Assembly (NCBI GenBank): GCA_964651475.1
Contig: CAZYXV010000012.1
Location: 1 to 64,000, forward strand
Direction of reading: 5' to 3'
DNA from: JBGSMF01 sp964651475
GTDB taxonomy: Bacteria; Chloroflexota; Anaerolineae; Fen-1058
DNA length: 64,000 nt
Part shown: piece by piece, positions 30,579 to 37,591 of the stretch
How positions within the stretch are numbered: the stretch's first letter is position 1
Layout of the letters: the number at the start of each line of letters is the position of its first letter
Made by a program: the position numbers and the translations under genes
Notes under the pieces: model-generated
The model's database searches: none
Told to the model about the DNA's origin: nothing
The model's input: only the letters and a program-made list of their open reading frames with translations

Positions 30579-31226
30579 TCAGGGCAACTGCGCCAGCGCA
30601 TCGCGCACGGCCAACAGGGAGGGCATAGCCTGGTCCGCCGCCGAAAGGTCGAGTGCGCGCGTGTGCTCGTTGGGCACAGCCCAGCACATCATGCCGGCCG
30701 CCTTGGCCGCGGCAATTCCGTTGGGCGCGTCTTCCAGCACCAGGCAACCGTCCGGCGGCAAGTTCAATCGTTCCGCGCCCAGCAGATAGCAATCAGGCGC
30801 GGGCTTGCCGTGTGGAACATCTTGCCCGGTTACGACGGCGTCGAAATCACTCTCGATGGCCAGTTCGCGCAGGACGGTATTGACATAGCCGGGCAGCCCC
30901 GAAGTGACCACCGCGCGTGGCATGCCCTGCGCCTTGAGCCAATCGAGCAATTCAAACAGGCCTGGCATGACGCGCAAGCGGCCGGGCAACATTTCCATGA
31001 ATCGGGCGTTGCGCTGGCGGGCCAGTTCTTCGGGGGGAGCAGGCAGCGCCAACCACTCGCGCACCAGCCGCGAACACTCTGCCTGGCGCAAGCCCAACAT
31101 TTTGCCAAACATCGCCTCGTCAATCGTGCGCCCATAGCTGGCTGCCGTCTGTTGCCAGGCTTGTTTGGCCAGCGGCTCGCTATCTATCATCAAGCCGTCC
31201 ATATCGAAAAGCACGGCGCGAATCAT
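30579..31226 (-). CDS. HAD-superfamily phosphatase (beta-phosphoglucomutase-like)
   Basis: 215 residues. Motif I is FDMDGLMIDSEP (nucleophile Asp and acid Asp), motif II is VVTSGLP, and the C-terminal motif is PAPDCYLLGAERL...LVLEDAPNG. A helical cap lies between. The family hydrolyses or isomerises sugar phosphates; substrate unknown. ATG 31226 has AGGGGTG upstream; the GTG at 31232 is too close to that site. Confidence 0.92.
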   Translation of the reverse strand: MIRAVLFDMDGLMIDSEPLAKQAWQQTAASYGRTIDEAMFGKMLGLRQAECSRLVREWLALPAPPEELARQRNARFMEMLPGRLRVMPGLFELLDWLKAQGMPRAVVTSGLPGYVNTVLRELAIESDFDAVVTGQDVPHGKPAPDCYLLGAERLNLPPDGCLVLEDAPNGIAAAKAAGMMCWAVPNEHTRALDLSAADQAMPSLLAVRDALAQLP

Positions 31227-31244
31227 CGTCACCCCTGTGGATGG

Positions 31245-31709
31245 CTAAAATAGCCTTGCGTTTGTCACGCGCACCAGGTCGGCTACGCCCAACTCGATAT
31301 TTACCCCGCGCTGGCCCGCGTTGACGAAAATACGCTCGTGCGCGGTCGCCGCCTGGTCGAGCCATATCTCAAAGCCGCGGTTGAGCAGCGCCAGCGCGCC
31401 AATGCCCCCCACGCGCAGGCCCGTCAGAGCCTCGGCCTCTTTTTGCGTTGCCATGCGCAGCTTTTTATCGCCAGTGGATTTTGCCAGCGCGCGCAAATCT
31501 AGCTCGCCGTCGCCGGGAACCATCACCAACAAAGGCCTGGCGCGCGGCACCTCGCGCAGCACAATGAGCGTCTTGTACACGCGCTCGACCGGCGCCTCCA
31601 TAGCCTGCGCCGCCTCTACCGCCGAATGAATTTCGGGCGAATACTCGCGCACCTCGTATGTGATCTTGTGCGAGTCCAGCACCCGTACCGCATTCGTCTT
31701 GACCCCCAT
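31245..31709 (-). CDS. ybaK: YbaK/EbsC-type Cys-tRNA(Pro) deacylase
   Basis: 154 residues. VRVLDSHKITYEVREYS at the start and KTLIVLR, KKLRMATQKEAEALTGLRVGGIGALAL and IFVNAGQRGVNIEL are the YbaK trans-editing fold, which hydrolyses mischarged Cys-tRNA(Pro). ATG 31709 follows GGAG by seven bases; the longer frame starts only with TTG. Confidence 0.93.
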   Translation of the reverse strand: MGVKTNAVRVLDSHKITYEVREYSPEIHSAVEAAQAMEAPVERVYKTLIVLREVPRARPLLVMVPGDGELDLRALAKSTGDKKLRMATQKEAEALTGLRVGGIGALALLNRGFEIWLDQAATAHERIFVNAGQRGVNIELGVADLVRVTNARLF

Positions 31710-31727
31710 GTACAACTCCGCCACAGG

Positions 31728-31766
31728 CGCCAGGGCAAAAGTCAATCAGAGCCTTTGCCCTGGCGG
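31728..31766. other. Inverted repeat between obg and ybaK
   Basis: CGCCAGGGCAAA and TTTGCCCTGGCG form a 12-bp stem with a loop of about 14. A short T run (TTTTGTT) follows only on the plus strand, where no gene needs ending, so it may act as an attenuating or processing hairpin in the minus-strand obg-ybaK transcript. Confidence 0.5.
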
Positions 31767-31775
31767 TTTTGTTCC

Positions 31776-33041
31776 CTACTCGTGCCATTCCATTTCATAG
31801 TCGGCTAAAAAGACAGTGTCGCCTTCTTGCACGCCGGCTTGCTTGAGCGCGTCAATCACGCCCAACCGTTCCAGCTTGCGCTGCAAGCGCTGCAAAGCCT
31901 CGTCGCTATCGTAGCGGCTCATGGCCGCCAGCTTGTCAATCTGCGCCCCGCGCACGCGCCACGCCGCGCCTTCGCCCTCGCGCGTGACGGTAAAGGGCGC
32001 TTCTTCCGCCGGGCGCAAGACCGGCATCTCTTCGATCTCCAATTCGGCTGGCGGCAGTTCGGCCAATTTCTGCGCGGCCTGGTAAAGCAATTCGCGCGCG
32101 CCGCGTTGTGTGGCCGCCGATAATGACAACACGGGGATTCCCTTTTTTTTCATCTCTCGTTCAAAGGCCGGCCAGCGGCTCTGCGCCTGGGGCAAATCCA
32201 TCTTGTTAAACGCGACCAGTTGGGGCTTGCCGGCCAGGCCGTGGTCAAAGGCGGCCAACTCGGCGTTGATGGCGGCGTAATCGCCCAACGGATTTTCGCT
32301 CGATCCGTCTACCAGGTGAACCAGCACCCGGCAGCGTTCGATGTGGCGCAGAAAATCGTGCCCCAGGCCCTTACCCGTGCTCGCCCCCTCAATCAGGCCG
32401 GGGATATCTGCCATCACAAACGACGTATCTTGGTCCAGCGCCACCACGCCCAGCATCGGTTCGAGCGTGGTGAAGGGATAATCAGCCACCTTGGGGTGGG
32501 CGCGCGTTGTGGCCGCCAGCAGCGTGGATTTCCCGGCGTTGGGCAGGCCCACCAGCCCCACGTCGGCGATGAGCTTGAGCTCAAGCTCGACGCGCATGGC
32601 CGGCCCCGGCTCGCCGTTTTCGGCAAAGCGCGGCGCTTGATTGGTGGACGTGGCAAAGCGAGCATTTCCCCGCCCGCCGCGCCCGCCGCGCAGCACGTGC
32701 GCCTGTTGGTCGGGCCGCACCAGATCCGCCAGGATGTGGCCGCTTTCGGCGTTGCGCACGATTGTGCCGGGCGGCACCTCGATGCGGCAGTCGGCGCCGT
32801 CTGCGCCGGTCTGGTCTTTGCCGCGTCCGTTTCCACCCGCGCCTGCCCTAAAGCGGCGATGGCGCTGAAAATAATTGAGCGTGTTCATTTGCGGGTTGAC
32901 GACAAAGACCACGTCGCCGCCGCGCCCACCGTCGCCGCCGTTGGGGCCGCCAAACGGCACGTATTTTTCGCGCCGAAAGCTCACGCAGCCGTTGCCGCCG
33001 TCGCCGGCCTGGATGTGAATTTGAACTTGATCTAGAAACAT
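31776..33041 (-). CDS. obg: Obg/CgtA ribosome-associated GTPase
   Basis: 421 residues. The glycine-rich Obg fold occupies 1-158 (GDGGNGCVSFRREK, FGGPNGGDGGRGG). The G domain has GLPNAGKSTLL (G1), DIPGLIEGA (G3) and FNKMD (G4). A C-terminal OCT domain covers about 345-421. Obg binds the 50S subunit and acts in ribosome assembly and growth control. The ATG lies four bases past the stop of a restriction-endonuclease gene, so in this genome obg is probably transcribed from the restriction-modification promoter unless a promoter lies within that gene. Confidence 0.97.
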   Translation of the reverse strand: MFLDQVQIHIQAGDGGNGCVSFRREKYVPFGGPNGGDGGRGGDVVFVVNPQMNTLNYFQRHRRFRAGAGGNGRGKDQTGADGADCRIEVPPGTIVRNAESGHILADLVRPDQQAHVLRGGRGGRGNARFATSTNQAPRFAENGEPGPAMRVELELKLIADVGLVGLPNAGKSTLLAATTRAHPKVADYPFTTLEPMLGVVALDQDTSFVMADIPGLIEGASTGKGLGHDFLRHIERCRVLVHLVDGSSENPLGDYAAINAELAAFDHGLAGKPQLVAFNKMDLPQAQSRWPAFEREMKKKGIPVLSLSAATQRGARELLYQAAQKLAELPPAELEIEEMPVLRPAEEAPFTVTREGEGAAWRVRGAQIDKLAAMSRYDSDEALQRLQRKLERLGVIDALKQAGVQEGDTVFLADYEMEWHE

Positions 33042-33045
33042 TTAT

Positions 33046-34002
33046 TTATCCACTTGAAAGTGTCCACAGGTCCAAAACAAGGAATTGTTGAAAATTGTGT
33101 ATCTGTTCGCGCAATCGTTCGTTGGTAATCATTTCCGGTCGGGGGTCAACATAGTAGACGCCATCTAGTTGGTTCAATGCCACGGTGTAGCCCAGGAAGT
33201 GATTGCTTTTGAAGGTCGAGTTAACGCCGAAAATACTATCGCCACGTTGGGCGCGCTGAACGTCGTGGAGAAAAATTGCAATGACTGGCACCTCTCTGCC
33301 GAGGAGCTTGGTCAGCAAATACTTGTCGAGGAATATTTTATCTATCCGGTCCTTGCTGGTTGTTTTGACAGAACCGACTATTTCTGTAGGGTGAATGAAC
33401 TTGGTTTCTGAAGTGAGGATAGCTTTGTTACGCGAGAAAACCAGATCAAGCTCATAAGACATCTCGTAGCCAGCATAACCCGGTATAGGAATGTTGACGG
33501 TACGCGGCTCACATTCTAAACCGGCTTGCTGGATGATGAGCTTGACCAGCGACTCAAAAAGCTGCCCGACGCGTTTCCTGGATTGGTTAGGATTACTGAA
33601 CGAGTCGCCAATGCAGCCAATAATCTGTTGAATAGTATATACAACCTTGTTAATCCCTTGAGACTCGACGTATCGTTTTGTATTCCTACGACCAATCGCC
33701 TTATTTTGATATTTTTTGAGATCGGCAAGAAAAGCCATAAACCGTTCAAAAGCTTGTTCGAGGTCACTAGCCGATTCAAGAAACAGGGCAGTGTTCAGCG
33801 GACGTGTGATTTTGTGCCCATAGTCCTTGCCATACTGATAAAAAACATAATTGGGGTGGGATGGAGAAATGATGCGTGTTGGCTGTGTCTTTTCCATAAA
33901 GGCAAGAAAAGTTCGGCCAATGATGAGATAATCTTCCAATGCTGTGAATGCAGATTTATCTTGAACGCTTGTTTGCAAATCAGCCAACGTTATTTCTTTC
34001 AT
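33046..34002 (-). CDS. Putative type II restriction endonuclease (PD-(D/E)xK-like)
   Basis: 318 residues, lower in GC than the surrounding genes. It contains SYELDLVFSRN followed by AILTSETKF, which fits a PD-(D/E)xK nuclease core (Asp, then ExK). Its start overlaps the stop of a DNA methyltransferase gene by 4 bp, the usual tight pairing of type II systems. I do not recognise the subtype or target sequence. The endonuclease call rests on motif plus context; a different DNA-associated function is possible. Confidence 0.75.
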   Translation of the reverse strand: MKEITLADLQTSVQDKSAFTALEDYLIIGRTFLAFMEKTQPTRIISPSHPNYVFYQYGKDYGHKITRPLNTALFLESASDLEQAFERFMAFLADLKKYQNKAIGRRNTKRYVESQGINKVVYTIQQIIGCIGDSFSNPNQSRKRVGQLFESLVKLIIQQAGLECEPRTVNIPIPGYAGYEMSYELDLVFSRNKAILTSETKFIHPTEIVGSVKTTSKDRIDKIFLDKYLLTKLLGREVPVIAIFLHDVQRAQRGDSIFGVNSTFKSNHFLGYTVALNQLDGVYYVDPRPEMITNERLREQIHNFQQFLVLDLWTLSSG

Positions 34003-35012
34003 CGAATTGATTTTCTCCGTTCAACGTTGTCCGAATCGTATTGGATCCACTTTTCGATAGGCCAATCTTCCACAAGTTCAATTCTGTGAACCGCCCACTG
34101 GCAGTATTCGAGCGATATGTCACATCCTTTCCATTTCCGTTCGAGTTGTTCGGCCACGACGGCGGTAGTGCCCGATCCGAGAAATGGGTCTATTACCCGG
34201 TCGCCGATATTAGAGGAAGCCAGAATAATTTTCCTCAGCAGTTCTTCAGGTTTTTGAGTTGGGTGGGGCGTTTTTTCGTGCATACCATTGCACGTTGTCG
34301 GAATTTCCAGAACATCTCTTGGCTTGGCGCCACGCGGATGTGGTTGCCAGATGCGAGTTTTGCCATCGCCTCGCCCGTATTGACTGGTTTCGGCCTGTGG
34401 ATGTTCGGGATACTTGAGAGTATGGTTCCCATAAGGAACCCGCACGTCATCAACATTGAATGTAAACTGGCTGCTTTTTCTCAAGTGCAGAATGCTTTCG
34501 TGCGAGCGTCCCCAATCCGCGCCCAGGTTGGCCTTGTTTTTGTAATGCCATACCAACCATCGGCAACCTCTAAAAAAGCGCGAGGCGGGCAATCTAAGAT
34601 CGGCCAATATCTCGGAAAAGCCGCAGATATAAAGCGTGCCGGCGGGTTTCAAAACTCGCGCTGCTTGTTCAATCCATTTGAGCGACCAATCGAGATATTC
34701 TTGTTGAGATTCAAATGTATCCCACGCAGCCTTTTTGATATTGTAAGGCGGGTCGGCAAAAACAAGATCAACCGATTCGTTTTCCAAAGAGCTGAGCCAG
34801 GCGACTGCATCACCCACCCAGATTTCGCCATTGGAGTGAGAATAAAACAAGACTGGCGACTGCGGATTCAATTGCCCGCTATTGATTTGGGCAATGGTTC
34901 CCCTAAGCATCGGCTGTCCGAAAAAACTGGGAATGTCTGCATTGCGAGCATATTCCGCCACGGGTTCGCGCAAATCTTGCTTTTTGCTACTTGACATTTG
35001 CTTCTTGCTCAT
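33999..35012 (-). CDS. DNA methyltransferase of a type II restriction-modification system (N6-A or N4-C, beta class)
   Basis: 337 residues. Catalytic motif IV is ADPPYNIKKAAWD and the SAM-binding motif I, DPFLGSGTTAVVAE, comes later, the order of beta-class amino-methyltransferases. HPTQKPEELLRKII (motif X-like) precedes it. It would protect host DNA against the partner nuclease encoded immediately downstream. There is no Shine-Dalgarno before ATG 35012, and the -10 box ends seven bases before the ATG, so the mRNA is probably leaderless. Lower GC than neighbours suggests acquisition by transfer. Confidence 0.93.
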   Translation of the reverse strand: MSKKQMSSSKKQDLREPVAEYARNADIPSFFGQPMLRGTIAQINSGQLNPQSPVLFYSHSNGEIWVGDAVAWLSSLENESVDLVFADPPYNIKKAAWDTFESQQEYLDWSLKWIEQAARVLKPAGTLYICGFSEILADLRLPASRFFRGCRWLVWHYKNKANLGADWGRSHESILHLRKSSQFTFNVDDVRVPYGNHTLKYPEHPQAETSQYGRGDGKTRIWQPHPRGAKPRDVLEIPTTCNGMHEKTPHPTQKPEELLRKIILASSNIGDRVIDPFLGSGTTAVVAEQLERKWKGCDISLEYCQWAVHRIELVEDWPIEKWIQYDSDNVERRKSIR

Positions 35013-35018
35013 GAGGCA

Positions 35019-35047
35019 AGCATACCCGCAATGGCTAGGGTTGTCAA
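35019..35047 (-). promoter_or_regulatory. Near-consensus promoter of the restriction-modification genes, leaderless
   Basis: On the minus strand TTGACA (35042-35047) and TATGCT (35019-35024) are separated by exactly 17 bp. Only six bases separate the -10 box from the ATG at 35012, placing the transcription start at or near the A of the ATG. Confidence 0.8.
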
Positions 35048-35057
35048 GACAAAAAAC

Positions 35058-35074
35058 GGCCTCTGCAAGAGGCC
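35058..35074 (-). terminator. Intrinsic terminator after fabD
   Basis: GGCCTC-TGCAA-GAGGCC is followed on the minus strand by GTTTTTTG. It ends the fabD transcript just before the promoter of the restriction-modification genes. Confidence 0.85.
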
Positions 35075-35088
35075 ATTTTTGTCATCTT

Positions 35089-36021
35089 TCAAGCAGCTTG
35101 TAACGCCGCCAGCCCCTCCGGGTCGCCCACGCTGTAGGTGGTCACATTATCGCAGATGCGCTTGATCATCCCGCACAGCACGTCTTTGGGGCCAACCTCG
35201 ACAAAGTGCGTGATTCCCTGGCCGGCGATATATTCGATGGATTCGGTCCACCGCACCGGCGAGGTCAGTTGCGCTTCCAGTTCGTTGCGCAGCTCTTCCA
35301 CGCTCAGCGGGCGCGCCTGCACGTTGCCGACGACTGGGATAGAGGGGGGGGCGAACGGCGTCGCGTCGAGCGCGGCGCGAAATTCCCTGGCCGCGGAAAG
35401 CATCAGCGCCGAGTGGGCCGCAATGCTCACCGCCAGCGGGATGCAGCGCTTGGCGCCGCGCGCGCGCGCCAGTTCCATGGCCTTTTCCAGTGTTGGCTTG
35501 TCGCCCGAAATCACGATTTGCCCCGGCGCGTTGTCGTTGGCAATTTGCGCCACACCATCGGTTGCCTTGCACGCCTCGGCGCATACCTCGATCAGCGCGG
35601 CTCGCTCCAGTTTAATCACGGCGGCCATGCCGCCTGGCGAATCCTCGCCGGCCTGCTTCATCAAGCGTCCACGCTCGCGCACCAACTTGAGCGCATCTTC
35701 AAAGGCTAGCGCGCCGGCGCACACCAGCGCCGAAAACTCGCCCAGGCTGTGGCCGGCCACGTAGGCGGGCTGCCATTCACCCGCGTGCTGATGGATCACG
35801 CGCAGCGCGGCGATGCTGGCTGTGAGGAGGGCGGGCTGCGTGTTGATGGTATCCGTCAGCGTCGCCTCTGGGCCTTGAAAACACAGCGCCGAAAGTGCGA
35901 ATCCCAACACGGCGTCGGCCTGGTCAAATACCTGGCGCGCTTCTGGATAGGTCTCGGCGAGCAGTTGCCCCATCCCGACAAATTGCGACCCCTGACCTGG
36001 AAAGACAAAAGCGGCGTCCAT
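35089..36021 (-). CDS. fabD: Malonyl-CoA:ACP transacylase
   Basis: 310 residues. FVFPGQGSQFVGMG at the start, AGHSLGEFSALVCAG with the nucleophile Ser (GHSLG), and SIAAHSALM with the catalytic His are all present. FabD loads malonyl groups onto acyl carrier protein for fatty-acid synthesis. ATG 36021 is nine bases after GGAG; the in-frame GTG at 36027 is too close. No other fab genes flank it here. Confidence 0.96.
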   Translation of the reverse strand: MDAAFVFPGQGSQFVGMGQLLAETYPEARQVFDQADAVLGFALSALCFQGPEATLTDTINTQPALLTASIAALRVIHQHAGEWQPAYVAGHSLGEFSALVCAGALAFEDALKLVRERGRLMKQAGEDSPGGMAAVIKLERAALIEVCAEACKATDGVAQIANDNAPGQIVISGDKPTLEKAMELARARGAKRCIPLAVSIAAHSALMLSAAREFRAALDATPFAPPSIPVVGNVQARPLSVEELRNELEAQLTSPVRWTESIEYIAGQGITHFVEVGPKDVLCGMIKRICDNVTTYSVGDPEGLAALQAA

Positions 36022-36050
36022 GTTCACGCTCTCCTTCCTGTATAATACAA

Positions 36051-36078
36051 GACACGAGGCCGCCCTTGCGGCCTCGTG
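36051..36078. terminator. Hairpin between rpmF and fabD
   Basis: ACACGAGGCCGC and GCGGCCTCGTGT form a 12-bp stem with a CCTT loop. On the minus strand CTTGTATTAT follows, a weak T-rich tail. It lies 57 bp past the rpmF stop and directly before fabD, so it may terminate or attenuate the rpmF transcript. Confidence 0.6.
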
Positions 36079-36134
36079 TATCGGTTTGTTGCCAGGCGTA
36101 CAAGCCCGTTGACGGCCAACGAGCTATTCGTGCA

Positions 36135-36326
36135 TTATTTCTTTTTCGTTTCGACTTTGACCACTTCGACGCCATTGTATGTGCCGCAATTGGGGCACAC
36201 GAGGTGCGGCGGCTTGGGTTCGTGGCACTGCGAGCATAATATCAATTGTTGCGGCTTGAGCGCCAGATGGCTGCGCCGGCGATTCCGCCGACCCTGTTGA
36301 ACTTTACGTTTTGGAAGGGCACCCAC
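36135..36326 (-). CDS. rpmF: 50S ribosomal protein L32
   Basis: 63 residues. GALPKRKVQQGRRNRRRSH is the L32 N-terminus, and the protein has the zinc pairs CSQC and CPNC. The start is GTG 36326, about nine bases after AAAGGAG. It has its own strong promoter and precedes fabD; rpmF-fab gene association is common in bacteria. Confidence 0.96.
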   Translation of the reverse strand: MGALPKRKVQQGRRNRRRSHLALKPQQLILCSQCHEPKPPHLVCPNCGTYNGVEVVKVETKKK

Positions 36327-36415
36327 AGAACAACACTCCTTTCAACCTGACCCAGCGGGCCGGTTTGCGCAATATCTGTGTATCCCCGCGCCATGCAGCG
36401 GGAACACGGTTGCTG

Positions 36416-36443
36416 ATTATAACAGAAGCTTGCATACTGTCAA
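36416..36443 (-). promoter_or_regulatory. Strong promoter of rpmF
   Basis: On the minus strand TTGACA (36438-36443), a 16-bp spacer and TATAAT (36416-36421). The leader to GTG 36326 is about 80 nt. Confidence 0.85.
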
Positions 36444-36477
36444 GCCGCGCGGGGCGCTGGCGGTTAGCCTCTCCGCG

Positions 36478-36978
36478 CTATTTGGCCGCGTTGGGTTCTT
36501 CTTCGGTGGGCGGAGCGGGCGAAACGCGAGCCGCGTGCTCTTGCCGCACGCGAGCGACGCCGTTGTTGACCTCGTTGAGCGCGCGTTCCAGGTCTTGCCC
36601 GAGCTGGGTCAGCACTTGCAGCACGTACTCGTCGGCGTCGGCGCGCAGCGATTCGGCGTCGGCGCGCGCGCGTTCCAAAATCGTGTCGGCCCGGGCCTGG
36701 GCTGCTTTGGCGATTTCGTGCTGGTCGGCCATGTTGGCGACCTGCTCGCGAGACAACTCGACAATCCGCGCCGCTTCTTCGTGCGCCTGCGCCAGGATGC
36801 GATCGCGTTCTTGATTGGTGCGTTTGGCGCGTTTGACTTCTTCGGGAATGGCGATGCGCATCTGGTCAATGATATCCCACATTTTCTGCTCGTCTACCAT
36901 GACCTTGTTGCTGAGCGGCAAGCGCCGGCCCTCATTGATCAATGCTTCCAGGCGATCTACCAGGTGCAAAATATCCAT
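36478..36978 (-). CDS. Coiled-coil protein (ATP synthase b-subunit/DivIVA-like)
   Basis: 166 residues, almost entirely charged alpha-helix from about 40 to 150 (ERDRILAQAHEEAARIVELSR, RADTILERARADAESLRADADEY), with a short Pro/Glu tail and no membrane segment. Such proteins are often annotated as ATPase or DivIVA-like because of their coiled coil. GGAGGT precedes the ATG. It lies between coaD and rpmF on the same strand; function unknown. Confidence 0.8.
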   Translation of the reverse strand: MDILHLVDRLEALINEGRRLPLSNKVMVDEQKMWDIIDQMRIAIPEEVKRAKRTNQERDRILAQAHEEAARIVELSREQVANMADQHEIAKAAQARADTILERARADAESLRADADEYVLQVLTQLGQDLERALNEVNNGVARVRQEHAARVSPAPPTEEEPNAAK

Positions 36979-37034
36979 CAGCCCACCTCCGTCTCATTGA
37001 AAAGCAAGGATTGGAGCTTGCAAGTCAACGCGCC

Positions 37035-37562
37035 TCAGTCGCGCAGAGAGACAATGTTGACTTTTCCGCTGGCCTCGGCGCCCAAGCTCGTAAATTTTCT
37101 GGCCAGAGCAGTGACAACGTGTGGGGGGGCCATTCCTTCTACATTGCCGCCGTTGGAAAAAATCTCCTTGACCACGCTCGAACTCAAGAACGAATATTCC
37201 TGGCAGGCCATCAGGCAAACCGTGTCTATGTCTGGCATCAGGCGGCGGTTGGTGACGGCCAACTGAAATTCCCACTCAAAATCCGAAAGCACGCGCAGGC
37301 CGCGCACAATGACCTTGGCGCCGCTCTTGCGGGCAAATTCAATCGTAAGTCCATGATACAACTCAACCACGACATTTGGCAAATGCGCCAGAGCCTGCTG
37401 TGTCATCTCCATGCGTTCTTGTGGCGAGAAGAGCAAGTTTTTCAGGGGCCGGTCGTATACGGCCACGATCAGCTTGTCGAATATAAGCGCCGCTCGCTCG
37501 GCAATGTCAATGTGCCCATTCGTCACGGGATCGAATGTTGCGGGATAGATTGCTGTTGTCAA
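37035..37562 (-). CDS. coaD: Phosphopantetheine adenylyltransferase
   Basis: 175 residues. AIYPATFDPVTNGHIDI contains the TxGH-type nucleotidyltransferase motif, and RGLRVLSDFEWEFQLAVTNRRL, EYSFLSSSVVKEI and GNVEGMAPPHV are characteristic CoaD segments. It catalyses the fourth step of CoA synthesis. The start is TTG 37562, placed by CAGGAGA upstream; the longer open frame to 37904 runs into recG. Confidence 0.95.
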   Translation of the reverse strand: MTTAIYPATFDPVTNGHIDIAERAALIFDKLIVAVYDRPLKNLLFSPQERMEMTQQALAHLPNVVVELYHGLTIEFARKSGAKVIVRGLRVLSDFEWEFQLAVTNRRLMPDIDTVCLMACQEYSFLSSSVVKEIFSNGGNVEGMAPPHVVTALARKFTSLGAEASGKVNIVSLRD

Positions 37563-37591
37563 AGATGTTCTCCTGGTGAATGAGGCGGCGG

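Noticed and set aside
31728..31766. Terminator for obg
   Set aside because: The hairpin lies just past the obg stop, but its T-run is on the plus strand, the wrong side for the minus-strand transcript.
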